Below, one piece after another: positions 1-7,785 of a DNA stretch of 64,000 bases (the first letter of the stretch is position 1; every line of letters begins with the position of its first letter). The stretch is taken from positions 52,436-116,435 of the forward strand of contig JAIBAK010000003.1 in the NCBI GenBank assembly GCA_019695215.1, in the 5' to 3' direction. The notes under the pieces were generated by a model that was not told the origin of the DNA, did no database searches, and saw only the letters and a program-made list of their open reading frames with translations. Both the position numbers and the translations under genes were made by a program. This stretch comes from Bacteroidia bacterium (GTDB taxonomy: Bacteria > Bacteroidota > Bacteroidia > UKL13-3).

Positions 1-503
1 CAACAGGGGCACTGCTGTATAAATAATGTTCCGGTTCTGTCACCACAGTCCGGCACGAACAGGATTTTGATGTATATCATTCAGCTTTTGCTTTATTACC
101 TCCCGGGAGTATAGCAACGTAAGATGATTTGTGTATTGCCAAAAATGATACTTGCCCTATTGTTTATTCCCTTTGGCAAACCAACCAAACAAATATAAAA
201 GCCATTCCCTCCGACTTTCGCGCGCGTCTGATTCAATCATTGAAATAATTTTTTTGCCGTATGGCTTTTAAAACGTCCAGGCAATTGACTTAGCTCCTTA
301 TTACGACTGGCAGCAATATGATACAAATGATTGCTCATTATTACACAGGCATAAATTTCTAATCCTTCGTGTTGCTGGCAATAGCGCAAATTTTCTATCA
401 GCAATTGCTTGTAGGTATCTCTTGAAAAAACATCAATCCAGCCTACTGTGGTCAAGGTTACGTAAAATAGTTCATTCGCAGTGGTTTTTCTGTATTCACT
501 CAT
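1..503 (-). pseudogene. decayed REP-associated (RAYT, IS200-like Y1) transposase
   Basis: The open part (237-503) encodes the N-terminal Y1-transposase fold with the motif SNHLYHI, a variant of the family HxH metal site. Below it homology continues but in other frames. After AKKLFQ and a stop, the next frame reads ESRREWLLYLFGWFAKGNKQ, then a TAG stop, then HFWQ and KLNDIHQNPVRA, and a further one-base shift gives TEPEHYLYSSA. These are the usual C-terminal blocks of the family. At least two frameshifts and one nonsense codon make it a remnant; the 3' end may lie outside the window. Family members act on REP hairpins, and two short hairpins lie just upstream (534-578). A related, better preserved copy sits at 44802-45325. 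Confidence 0.85.
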
Positions 504-533
504 TAACTGCTAAATTAATATAAGTTTTCGTGG

Positions 534-578
534 CTGGCAACATGCCAGTGTGGTTGGCTTACACTCGCGGCACGCGAG
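534..578. repeat. two REP-like hairpins beside the transposase remnant
   Basis: CTGGCA-ACA-TGCCAG (534-548) and CTCGCG-GCA-CGCGAG (564-578) are perfect stems with 3-nt loops, about 30 bp upstream of the RAYT start codon. The remaining bases up to 666 show no gene. A role as REP substrate is inferred from the neighbouring transposase family. Confidence 0.45.
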
Positions 579-666
579 CGAAGGCGGAAGATTCGTGTTC
601 AATCAAACATTCTCTTGCATCCTCGTTATAAAACGATGAGTTAGGTGGCGTAAACCATCTAAATTG

Positions 667-1266
667 CTACAAAAATTTTGTCAAATCTATAATTGCAATA
701 AGCCTATCTAATCTATTGTACTCCGGACTGAATGAAATAATTATGTACTTATTCTTAAATGCAACAATATCATAAATTGAATAAAAATAATTTCTACTAA
801 ACTTTAACACCATATGCTCATTGTCACTTGAAATTAACTCAAGACTGAAACTCTCTTTATCTCCTCTGTATTTGGCCTCCTTTTCACATAAGAACATGGC
901 TTTTACAAAGTACAATGGAGGAATGTCTATTTTAAACTTATGATCCTCATATATTTTACCAATAAGAGCTACCGTATCAAAAATAACTTCACATTTTCTG
1001 AGAATAACCTCACTTCTTCTTAATGTATCAATTATTTTACCGTTTTCTAACAACAATTGATATACATTGTCACCTTCGATATCTTCTATATAGACCTTAT
1101 CATTAATTACATTAACAATGTAATTGCTTGTAAACACTTTAATGGGAGAAAACAGGAAACTGGTTTCGTTAATTTTTTTACTAAATAATGAGCATGAACT
1201 CAATATAATAAAGTTAAAAAACAATAAGGTCAGACCTAAAGTATGACATGAATTTATTCTATTCAT
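667..1266 (-). CDS. lipoprotein, probable immunity partner of the Het-C-like RHS tip
   Basis: 199 residues with an N-terminal hydrophobic stretch ending in a lipobox (ILSSC, Cys at about residue 26), so the protein is probably lipidated and periplasm-facing. No conserved domain is recognised in the rest. The start codon overlaps the stop of the upstream RHS-tip gene by four bases (ATGA, 1263-1266), which implies translational coupling. A lipoprotein directly downstream of an RHS C-terminal toxin is the usual position of a cognate immunity protein, and a periplasmic location fits a toxin predicted to attack lipids. The same arrangement recurs at 7902-8423. The immunity role is inferred from context only. 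Confidence 0.65.
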   Translation of the reverse strand: MNRINSCHTLGLTLLFFNFIILSSCSLFSKKINETSFLFSPIKVFTSNYIVNVINDKVYIEDIEGDNVYQLLLENGKIIDTLRRSEVILRKCEVIFDTVALIGKIYEDHKFKIDIPPLYFVKAMFLCEKEAKYRGDKESFSLELISSDNEHMVLKFSRNYFYSIYDIVAFKNKYIIISFSPEYNRLDRLIAIIDLTKFL

Positions 1267-2267
1267 TGAGTTAATTTTTCTTTTAGAATTTTTTTACTGC
1301 TTTTTTTAGCTAGAATTACCCGTGCCCTAAACGTATTAATACTTTTTTTCCCATCTTTACTTTTTACAACCTTTGCTTTTGATTCCTCATCTTGGGCCAT
1401 TTCATCATGATGTTTTTCTCCTTTTACCCATTTGGTGTATAGTTTATCAATGCCTAGAAGCCATCTAAATAAATTAAATGACCCTGTTTTAAGCCCAGGG
1501 GTTTTCTTGGTTGGATTAGCTGGATTCAAATACCCCATAAATGCAGCATACTTGTCCTTATTAGCCAAAACTTCATCAAAAGTAGGTATTTGGTTCTCAT
1601 CAGGGACATCTCCATTATGGGCATCTTGATAATATTGAATGTATAGCTCTACATAATTTGAATGTGAATAGAAGTCTTGAACATTATGAAGTAAAGTGCC
1701 AAGTTTTTTTACATCGTAACCACCAAAAGTTTTGTTAACAAATCCTATATCAAGAGCTTTAATTTCAGCTTCCAATTGTATCCATTTTTTTATTACCTCA
1801 TGGTAATTTGATCGTCCATCAAAATGATAATCATCGTTTGCACCAATAATATCGGCATTTATAGTATTTCCGTATAATAGACTTTCAAGTAAAAACGCGT
1901 TTGTAATTTTTAATTCTGAGGCAATTTCACTAGTAATCATATAGTGAATTGGTATTTTGAATTTCCCATCGCGATCAACGAATATGATTGGATTATTGCC
2001 CATGGATACAAATGGGGATTCATTAGGGAACTTTTTGGCCAATGGATCTTCTGTTAACCATCTTCCCAATCTTGCATCATAGATTCTTGCTCCAAAATCA
2101 TAGGCATTCCCCTCTCCATAAGTTTCATCATCGTGTTCCTTCCCGTTAAATCCAAAGACATAACCACTACGCATTTTATTATTACTTTTTGTTGAGGTCA
2201 GTAATTTTAAAACGCTGTTTTTGCGTGGTTCAGCTAAGTGGTTATATGTAAGTTTAGGGCATCCCAT
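1263..2267 (-). CDS. orphan RHS C-terminal cassette with Het-C-like (zinc phospholipase-type) toxin domain
   Basis: I place the start at the ATG at 2267 (MGCPKLTY), because short Bacteroidota RHS cassettes commonly begin with this motif; a start at 2306 would add 13 residues. About 334 residues. Residues ~35-105 are the RHS-associated core (FGFNGKEHDDE, DFGARIYDARLGRWLTEDPL, GNNPIIFVDRDGK). Residues ~105-300 form the toxin: HYMITSEIA, then LHNVQDFYSHSNYVEL, then KHHDEM. The LHxxQDFYxHSNxVE signature and the spaced His/Asp residues are those of Het-C-related and zinc-dependent phospholipase C-like proteins. There is no signal peptide and no YD-repeat barrel, so this is a detached tip, probably a reserve cassette for recombination with a complete RHS gene. 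The target lipid is unknown. Confidence 0.75.
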   Translation of the reverse strand: MGCPKLTYNHLAEPRKNSVLKLLTSTKSNNKMRSGYVFGFNGKEHDDETYGEGNAYDFGARIYDARLGRWLTEDPLAKKFPNESPFVSMGNNPIIFVDRDGKFKIPIHYMITSEIASELKITNAFLLESLLYGNTINADIIGANDDYHFDGRSNYHEVIKKWIQLEAEIKALDIGFVNKTFGGYDVKKLGTLLHNVQDFYSHSNYVELYIQYYQDAHNGDVPDENQIPTFDEVLANKDKYAAFMGYLNPANPTKKTPGLKTGSFNLFRWLLGIDKLYTKWVKGEKHHDEMAQDEESKAKVVKSKDGKKSINTFRARVILAKKSSKKILKEKLTQ

Positions 2268-2349
2268 TTTTATTTTTACAGGGTGTCCAAAAGTAAGTAA
2301 AAGCAATCAGTTTTTTAGCATTATTTTTATGCTGCTTGTGCTATTTTTA

Positions 2350-3252
2350 CTAAACTAAGTGTGTGTAAATCTGTGTGCTTTCAAGGCTTGTATGCCCTAA
2401 AAAACGTGCAATGCTTTCTATGCTCATGCCGTTTTGTAAAAGGTGGGTTGCAATGCTGTGGCGCAATATATGAAGCGTTAAACGCTTGTTTTGTATGGCT
2501 TCATCACCGCACACGTTTTGCAACTCTTGCAAGCTGTCGGCTACTTTGCCAACTGATTGTATAAAAAGCCTTTTATGTTTTACTTTTTGCAAGTTGCGGA
2601 AGTTGTAAATGTAATGTTCAAGGGCTTTGCAAACGCTTGTATTCATTGGTACTATTCTATCTTTATAACCTTTGCCCTGTTTTATAAAGATTGTTTTTTT
2701 ATCAAAATCAATATCGTTTACCGTTAGTTTAAAGCCTTCTGTTCTGCGTAAACCACAACCATAATAAAGGGCAAAAATTAGTTTTAATTGTTCGTGTTTG
2801 CGTTCTTGTTGTATAAAGTTTAGGTTGCTGTAAGTATTGATTATACCAGCTTGCAGCGTTTTTATTTCTTGTTGTGTTAAGGGGTGTATGTTTTTTATTC
2901 GCTGCTCTTTATCGGGCTTTATTCGGTGGTTGGTTGGTGTGGGTGCGGTACTCATTCCCATTTGATGTAAAAACTCCAGTAGCTTATCAATAGCCATGTA
3001 ATTATGGTTTAAATGTGCTGCACTTAAACCGCCTTTTCTGCGCTTGTTTGGTCGGCTTTGTAGGTACTCAAAGTATTGTGTAATGTGTTTTTGTGTTAGG
3101 CTGCTTATATGGTTTATGTTGTTTTGTTCAGCCCATTCAAAAAAATCTCTTGCCCTAAATTTATAATCGTACACCAAGCCACTACTAAAGCCAAGTGTAT
3201 TAAGCCATGTTGCATATTCGTTTTGTATTGTGTTGTAATTTTCGTTGAGCAT
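2350..3252 (-). CDS. tyrosine recombinase (XerC/D-like), catalytically complete
   Basis: 300 residues. An N-terminal SAM-like core-binding domain occupies ~1-120; the catalytic domain follows. Visible active-site residues are Arg in GCGLRRTEG, Lys in KQGKGYKDR, the HILRH box, His in GHTSLESTQIY, and the nucleophile Tyr in IYTHLV near the C-terminus. It is the last gene of a three-gene unit (ATPase, recombinase B, this gene) and starts 2 nt after the recombinase-B stop codon, so the two are probably co-translated. The coding strand is strikingly A/C-rich, like its two partners and unlike the RHS genes on either side, which supports foreign origin. Its likely task is integration or excision of this element. 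Confidence 0.9.
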   Translation of the reverse strand: MLNENYNTIQNEYATWLNTLGFSSGLVYDYKFRARDFFEWAEQNNINHISSLTQKHITQYFEYLQSRPNKRRKGGLSAAHLNHNYMAIDKLLEFLHQMGMSTAPTPTNHRIKPDKEQRIKNIHPLTQQEIKTLQAGIINTYSNLNFIQQERKHEQLKLIFALYYGCGLRRTEGFKLTVNDIDFDKKTIFIKQGKGYKDRIVPMNTSVCKALEHYIYNFRNLQKVKHKRLFIQSVGKVADSLQELQNVCGDEAIQNKRLTLHILRHSIATHLLQNGMSIESIARFLGHTSLESTQIYTHLV

Positions 3253-3253
3253 T

Positions 3254-4192
3254 TTAGAACGGATTAAACTTGCTTATATCGTCTATTAACCCAGTTATTT
3301 CATTGGGTAAGTAACGTTCTGTTGTGCTTATGTATTTATGCCCTGCCAAGTATTGCGCTTTGCGTAAACCTTGCGTTTTAAGCCATGTTGTAATAACACT
3401 TGCTCGTACTTGTTTAAAGTTTAAAAAGGTTGCATCAAGGGCTTTTACTTGCTTTGTAAGCGGTTTAAATACGTGCATTAGGTTTATGGTTGCTGTTTTT
3501 TGTTTGCTGCTTTCAGGCAGCGTAAAAAACAGTTTATCGCTTTCGTTGCAGTAAGTAAAAAACTGTGGGCGTATGTTGTTGATGTAATGTATTAATGCGC
3601 CTGTTTGTGCAGGGTGTAAAGGAAGTTTGCGCTCATTACTTTTTTTACCGCCTGTTATTGTTATCGTGCCTTTGTTTAAATCAATATCGGTAATGTGTAG
3701 CTTTTGCAGTTCGTTTGTTGCAAGCCCCTGATTGATTAAAAAACCAAGCATTATAAAGTTACGTTGCCTACTTAAAAAGCATTGTGTACGTTGGTTTTTG
3801 GGCATGTGGCTATCATCATAATTTTGCACATACACCGTATAAAAATTATCGTAAATGGTTTGCAGTTCTTCGGCTGTGTAGGTTCGGTAAAGCTGTTGTT
3901 TGTGTGTGCCTCGTATTTTTATTAAGGCTGTTGGGTTGCTTGTTACTTGCTCATTCTTCACTAAAAAAGCAAAGTAATGATTGATTGCTATTAAGCTGTT
4001 GCGCCTTGTAATATTATCTTGTTGCTTTTGTGTTTGCAGGTACTCCAAGTATTTTAACACCTCTTTTTTAGTGCAGTTTATTACTTCCTTACCGTACCAA
4101 CTCAAAAATAAATTTACATTGCGTGTATATGCTTTTTGTGTGGTAGTGCTGTGGTTTATACTTTGTAAGTATGCTGTAAAATCATTATTCAT
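3254..4192 (-). CDS. second tyrosine recombinase, degenerate active site
   Basis: 312 residues with the same two-domain layout as its neighbour. The C-terminal boxes are recognisable: FKQVRAS retains the second Arg, AGHKYISTTERY retains His and the nucleophile Tyr, and GGKKSNERKLPLH supplies the beta-hairpin Lys region. In the first box, however, the family's TGLRxxEL is NQGLATNEL, so the first catalytic Arg appears to be Ala, and the His of the HxxR box is Lys. It could be a structural or regulatory partner in a heteromeric complex with the intact recombinase. It lies 53 nt downstream of the ATPase and directly upstream of the intact recombinase. Confidence 0.85.
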   Translation of the reverse strand: MNNDFTAYLQSINHSTTTQKAYTRNVNLFLSWYGKEVINCTKKEVLKYLEYLQTQKQQDNITRRNSLIAINHYFAFLVKNEQVTSNPTALIKIRGTHKQQLYRTYTAEELQTIYDNFYTVYVQNYDDSHMPKNQRTQCFLSRQRNFIMLGFLINQGLATNELQKLHITDIDLNKGTITITGGKKSNERKLPLHPAQTGALIHYINNIRPQFFTYCNESDKLFFTLPESSKQKTATINLMHVFKPLTKQVKALDATFLNFKQVRASVITTWLKTQGLRKAQYLAGHKYISTTERYLPNEITGLIDDISKFNPF

Positions 4193-4244
4193 ATTGCTAA
4201 CCTGTACTTTTTATTTTTGGTGTCGTCCTACTGGTAAAGCCTTA

Positions 4245-6146
4245 TTATGCTTGCTGTTCGGGGTTGGTCTGTGGGGTTTGGCTAACTGGCTTACTGTTGG
4301 TATTAAGCGTGTAATAATATTGGCGGTTTTTCCATTCACGGTTTAATTTGCCTTGCTCCCAAAGTGTTTTTAAGTATCGGGATTCTATGCCCTGACTACG
4401 TTTTGTAAGTGCTGTTATATCACTTGTCAGATACTTGCGCCCTTGTTGTTTGGCTTCCAGTTCAAGCAATATTTTAAAGGTGTATTCTTCTTTTTCGTTT
4501 ATGCGTATGCGCTTGTAATGCGGTTCAAAAAAAGTAGGTTGTTGTTCTGCTATTGGTTCAGCTTTTACTTCGGGTGTTATTATTGGCTTTGGTGGCTCAA
4601 TATGTTGTTTTACTTCCGCTTTGTTATATTCAGCCCACACGTTTTTTAAAGTTGTTTGCAAGGCTTGTTCTATCTTGGTTTGTGTGTCGGTTTGGTTGCC
4701 GAAGTTTGTTAGCTTGTAAATAAATCCCTCTCGGTTTTTATTACCTCCTGCAATTTGTATGTAGCTAAATAGTTTAAGTTCTTGCAAGTATCTGTTTAGT
4801 GTGCGTGGATGTATGGCTTTGGCTTTGCGTATATCCATTGCAGTAAATTGTGTTTGCTGTGCCTCGTTTAAAAAGGTATTGAGCCATACAAAAAAACCTC
4901 TTGCACTTGTGCTTAGTTCATCGGCTCTGCGGAACAGATTATTTTTTAAAAACTTAAAGGCGAGTTCAATATCCTGTGGGTGCGTTTTTATACATACTTC
5001 GCCTGTGCTTTCATCTATTATTTGCTCACGTTGATATTGAAAAAAGTAGGTAATCACATCAATAAAATTAAGCAGCAATAACAACGATTTACGAGGGTGT
5101 GCCACTTCATCGGGTAAATGTATCAATGTTGCAAAAGGATTGATTACACTTACATTCTCAAGCATTGCCATTGCACATTTTAATAGGTGTTGCGCTTGTT
5201 TTATATCATCGGTTTTTATTTGTCCTGCCTTGCACTTTTTTTGATACTCCATTACTAAAATATCTTGGTGGTGGCTGTGGTTTAAGTGCAAACACAAAAA
5301 CGGTAAACTTATTTCTTCAAAGTTTTTATCACTATAAGCACAAGCCACTAAACACAAGTTTGCAACCACTTCAAAAGTGGTGCTGTGCAACATTCCGTCT
5401 TTGTCTTTTGTCGCTCTTGTTTTTACTAATTTACCTTGACTTTGCAGCGTTGCAAGCGGCTGTAACATTTGCGTTGTCCATTCTAAATCTTCAATGAGTA
5501 GAGCTTTGTTTTGCAGTTCGTGGCTGTTAAAGTAATAAAGTGCATTGGCTGATATTTGCGAGTGAAAACTGTATGTGCCGTGTGGCATACATTCACTTAA
5601 CTTTTGCAATATGTAACTTTTACCAATACCACTTTTTGCAAGGCACAGCACACTAAACGGGTTATTGAACTTGTAAGAAGCCAAAGCCAAAAAAAGTATA
5701 ACAGCGTTTTCATCTTCGCCCAAAATGCCTGTCATGTTTAATTGTTTAACCAGTTCAGCCAGTAAATTTTTGTGCTTTAAAAATGCTGTTGCTTTTTGCT
5801 TGGCTTCTTCGCTTGGTTCAAATGTGGTGTGTGGTGCTTTGCCTCCAAATTTTAGTTGATGCAAACGGTATTCTTCAAGTTGTAAAATTAAGCTGTGTAT
5901 GCTGCTTGATACTTCGGTAAGTTTTAATTCCCAGTTATCGCAAATGGTGCGTATGAGTTTGCCCGTTTGCGTATCGTTGTATAAATCTAAAGTTGTTCGT
6001 TGTGGTGGATAGTTTGCATGAGTAATGCGAAGTGTGCAAACCATACGTTCCACTTGCGATAAATCAACACCGCCCAAAACATCAACGGTTAAAACGGTGT
6101 CTTTGTAGGTTATAAAATGGCTGTTGGTAATGTGTAATTGCTGCAT
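4245..6146 (-). CDS. AAA+-type ATPase/helicase-like protein of the double-recombinase element
   Basis: I take the ATG at 6146 (MQQLHITNSH), giving 633 residues. The frame stays open to 6476, but that extension crosses a perfect inverted repeat and encodes Cys/Phe-rich nonsense. Walker A is AKSGIGKS (residues ~170-177) and Walker B ALLIEDLE (~215-222). The ATPase core is followed by two winged-helix-like segments, one around IHPRTLNRYLQELKLFSYI and one ending YLKTLWEQGKLNREWKNRQY, so DNA binding is likely. The N-terminal ~100 residues are unrecognised. It is first in an operon with two tyrosine recombinases, so a role in replication or remodelling of the element's DNA is inferred. I cannot place it in a named helicase or primase family. 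Confidence 0.75.
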   Translation of the reverse strand: MQQLHITNSHFITYKDTVLTVDVLGGVDLSQVERMVCTLRITHANYPPQRTTLDLYNDTQTGKLIRTICDNWELKLTEVSSSIHSLILQLEEYRLHQLKFGGKAPHTTFEPSEEAKQKATAFLKHKNLLAELVKQLNMTGILGEDENAVILFLALASYKFNNPFSVLCLAKSGIGKSYILQKLSECMPHGTYSFHSQISANALYYFNSHELQNKALLIEDLEWTTQMLQPLATLQSQGKLVKTRATKDKDGMLHSTTFEVVANLCLVACAYSDKNFEEISLPFLCLHLNHSHHQDILVMEYQKKCKAGQIKTDDIKQAQHLLKCAMAMLENVSVINPFATLIHLPDEVAHPRKSLLLLLNFIDVITYFFQYQREQIIDESTGEVCIKTHPQDIELAFKFLKNNLFRRADELSTSARGFFVWLNTFLNEAQQTQFTAMDIRKAKAIHPRTLNRYLQELKLFSYIQIAGGNKNREGFIYKLTNFGNQTDTQTKIEQALQTTLKNVWAEYNKAEVKQHIEPPKPIITPEVKAEPIAEQQPTFFEPHYKRIRINEKEEYTFKILLELEAKQQGRKYLTSDITALTKRSQGIESRYLKTLWEQGKLNREWKNRQYYYTLNTNSKPVSQTPQTNPEQQA

Positions 6147-6227
6147 ATTAGAAATGAATAAATACAAGCAAAACACGATAGAAAACCAGTAGCAAGTAAA
6201 AATACATATTAACAAATCAGTTCTCAA

Positions 6228-6263
6228 ACACGCTTTTCTCCCCTGCGATTGAGTGCTTTTGAT
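6228..6263 (-). repeat. 36-bp perfect inverted repeat, left arm
   Basis: Read on the minus strand, this begins ATCAAAAGCACTCAATCGCA and ends AAAAGCGTGT. It is identical over all 36 bases to the plus-strand sequence at 7786-7821, and identity stops abruptly on both sides. The arm lies 82 nt upstream of the ATPase start codon, so it may also act as a regulatory site for that operon. Together the arms frame about 1.5 kb of structured sequence with no convincing gene. Confidence 0.9.
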
Positions 6264-6311
6264 AACAACAAAAAAGAGCAATAACCAACCCGAAAAAAAA
6301 TCAAAAACAAA

Positions 6312-6507
6312 TTGCTGCCTTGCAGCAAAAAAAAGGGCGAAAAAAATGTGTGGCTTTGCCACGCAAAAAACACAACAAAGTTGTGAGAGAAAAAAGGGCG
6401 ATTTAAAACCATTACAAGCAAACAAAAAGTAAAAACATTGCTGCCATGCAGCAACAAAAAAAGGGCGCAAATACAATACTTAAAAACGTACCGCAATATT
6501 GCGGTAC
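6312..6507 (+). repeat. cluster of tri-loop hairpins with A-run+GGGCG direct repeats
   Basis: In order: TTGCTGC-CTT-GCAGCAA (6312-6328); A8GGGCG (6327-6339); GTGGC-TTT-GCCAC (6350-6362); CACAAC-AAA-GTTGTG (6371-6385); A6GGGCG (6390-6400); TTGCTGC-CAT-GCAGCAA (6438-6454); A7GGGCG (6456-6467); and the perfect palindrome GTACCGCAATATTGCGGTAC (6488-6507). Every hairpin except the palindrome has a 3-nt loop, and all GGGCG repeats have the same orientation. A second, related cluster lies at 7684-7739. Confidence 0.85.
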
Positions 6508-6540
6508 ATAAAACCAAAGCAGTAACTACCGAGCAAGCCA

Positions 6541-7020
6541 CAGCGAACCACCGCAAGGCGCAACACCTGCAAACACAAAACGGCAAGCCACCGCAGCAGG
6601 CGCAGGGAAAGCAGCACCCAAAGCACAAGGCACAACCACCAACACAGGCACACCAAGCCCAAGAGCCAACGCAACACTACCCCAAGTGCCCGAACCAAAA
6701 CCCGCAAAGCTAACACAGGGGCGCAACTGCACAGGAGCAGCAGCACACGGAAAAGCAACAAGCAAACCACCACGAGCAGCACACCAAGAAACGAGAGCAG
6801 CAGAACGCAACGCAAACGAAGCACGAGCCACACGACCACCAACCAAAAACGAAGAAACAGAAAACACCGCAGCAGACGGAAAAGCCAACCGAATGAGGCT
6901 ATCAATACCCGAAGCACAACCAACACCAACCGAGCCAGCAAACGAAGCCACAGAGGGCAAAAAAGCACGGCACGAAGCAGCAGCCGAAGAACCCGAAAGA
7001 CGAGAACCCGAAAAAGCCAC
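6541..7020 (+). other. T-depleted block with all forward frames open, no convincing gene
   Basis: I count nine T residues in these 480 bases; three of the eight 60-base lines have none. Because TAA, TAG and TGA all need T, long plus-strand reading frames here arise by composition alone. The predicted peptides are low-complexity (Ala, Glu, Pro, Lys, Arg, Gln) and begin with GTG or TTG rather than ATG. I therefore do not call a protein. The skew is opposite in strand to the recombinase genes, whose coding (minus) strand is the A/C-rich one. Confidence 0.8.
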
Positions 7021-7094
7021 ACAAGGAAAAGAGCAAACAAAAGAAGCTAATGAAACCATAATAAAAACAACTAAAATGAATGCCCATTAATCAA

Positions 7095-7172
7095 GAGCAT
7101 GAAAGCGACCACTAAAGCAAGGGCGGGCGTTAGACCGCTTGCTATACCCTTGCTGTGTGGGCGCAAATGCTC
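7095..7172. repeat. nested foldback A
   Basis: The outer stem pairs GAGCAT (7095-7100) with ATGCTC (7167-7172). Inside it GCAAGGG (7117-7123) pairs with CCCTTGC (7147-7153). The innermost loop can also form GCG-TTAGAC-CGC. This is the first of four successive foldbacks ending at 7580. Confidence 0.5.
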
Positions 7173-7435
7173 ATTTTTGCATTCACTTTTAGTTGTTTAT
7201 TATGGGAGTTAAAAGCGATTGTTTGCTTTGCCTTGTGGCTTTGGGTTCTACTCGTCTTTGGGTTATCGGCTAAATAGTTGTGTGCTTTTTTGGTAGCCAA
7301 TCCAACAAAAAAACTTACAAAAAAAATCAGCAAAAAAAGGTGTATCGGAAGTAAAAAAAGCGTGGTGTAAGCACTTAACAATAGCCACGTTTTACGTGGC
7401 TTGCTGTGGGGGTAGCTGTGCAGTTTTAACTGCAC
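7142..7435 (-). CDS. possible small membrane protein, doubtful
   Basis: A 97-codon frame starting at GTG, with one strongly hydrophobic stretch (about residues 17-45: WLLLSAYTTLFLLPIHLFLL and onward) followed by a basic tail. Its coding strand is A/C-rich like the recombinase operon. Against it, the start codon lies within the arm of a cruciform-forming repeat (7418-7435), its 3' end overlaps foldback A, no family is recognised, and no ribosome-binding or promoter sequence stands out. It may be a chance frame in structured DNA. Confidence 0.2.
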   Translation of the reverse strand: MQLKLHSYPHSKPRKTWLLLSAYTTLFLLPIHLFLLIFFVSFFVGLATKKAHNYLADNPKTSRTQSHKAKQTIAFNSHNKQLKVNAKMSICAHTARV

Positions 7436-7450
7436 TTTGCTAAGTGCTTA
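7368..7450. repeat. nested foldback B (three-way cruciform)
   Basis: The outer arms TAAGCACTTA (7368-7377) and TAAGTGCTTA (7441-7450) are exact complements. They enclose two perfect hairpins: GCCACG-TTTTA-CGTGGC (7384-7400) and GTGCAGTT-TT-AACTGCAC (7418-7435). Confidence 0.75.
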
Positions 7451-7533
7451 GTGTGTTGCTGCTGCCCATGCACAAGCATTTTTTTAACTTATAAAAAATA
7501 AAAAATGCAAAGCCGAGCCAAGCAGCAACACAC
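7451..7533. repeat. nested foldback C
   Basis: The arms GTGTGTTGCTGCT (7451-7463) and AGCAGCAACACAC (7521-7533) are exact complements. They enclose an inner GCATTTTTT / AAAAAATGC stem (about 7477-7508). The unit abuts foldback B with no gap. Confidence 0.75.
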
Positions 7534-7535
7534 AG

Positions 7536-7580
7536 CAAGCGGTAGTTTTTATCTTACATCAAACTAAAAACTACCGCTTG
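7536..7580. repeat. foldback D, 16-bp perfect stem
   Basis: CAAGCGGTAGTTTTTA (7536-7551) pairs exactly with TAAAAACTACCGCTTG (7565-7580) around a 13-nt loop. The bases from here to 7683 show no gene. Confidence 0.8.
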
Positions 7581-7683
7581 CCACCACGCTTTTTTTTATA
7601 GAGCCAAGCCAAAAATTAAATCAGTCCACCACCACCAAAAAACTAAAAGAAAAAGAGGCGAAAAAAAACGCTAAAAGCAGACG

Positions 7684-7739
7684 AAAAAAGGGCGTAAAAA
7701 TGTGTGGTAAAACCACCCAAAAAAGAGGAAAAAAGGGCG
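7684..7739 (+). repeat. second cluster of A-run+GGGCG repeats with hairpin
   Basis: A6GGGCG (7684-7694) is followed by GTGGT-AAA-ACCAC (7704-7716) and another A6GGGCG (7729-7739). The hairpin matches the one at 6350-6362 in position and flanks (ATGTGTGG before, CAAAAAA after), but the closing pair is changed on both sides (C-G to T-A), so the stem is preserved. Confidence 0.8.
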
Positions 7740-7785
7740 AAAAAAACGACTAAAAAGCACTACAAAAACACCACAAAAAAACACC

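Noticed and set aside
2300..2345. Hairpin AGCAT/ATGCT as a terminator for the recombinase operon
   Set aside because: Only five base pairs, and no T run follows it on the minus strand.
6147..6476. 110-residue N-terminal extension of the ATPase
   Set aside because: The extension is Cys/Phe/Leu-rich, crosses the 36-bp repeat and hairpins, and the ATG at 6146 gives a sensible N-terminus.
6686..7090. 134-codon forward frame in the T-poor block
   Set aside because: It begins with GTG, lies where stop codons are nearly impossible by composition, and encodes low-complexity sequence; not evidence of a gene.
7121..7140. GCGTTAGAC resembling an integron attC core site
   Set aside because: The degenerate core GTTRRRY is expected several times by chance in a few kilobases; no cassette array or IntI-type integrase is present.
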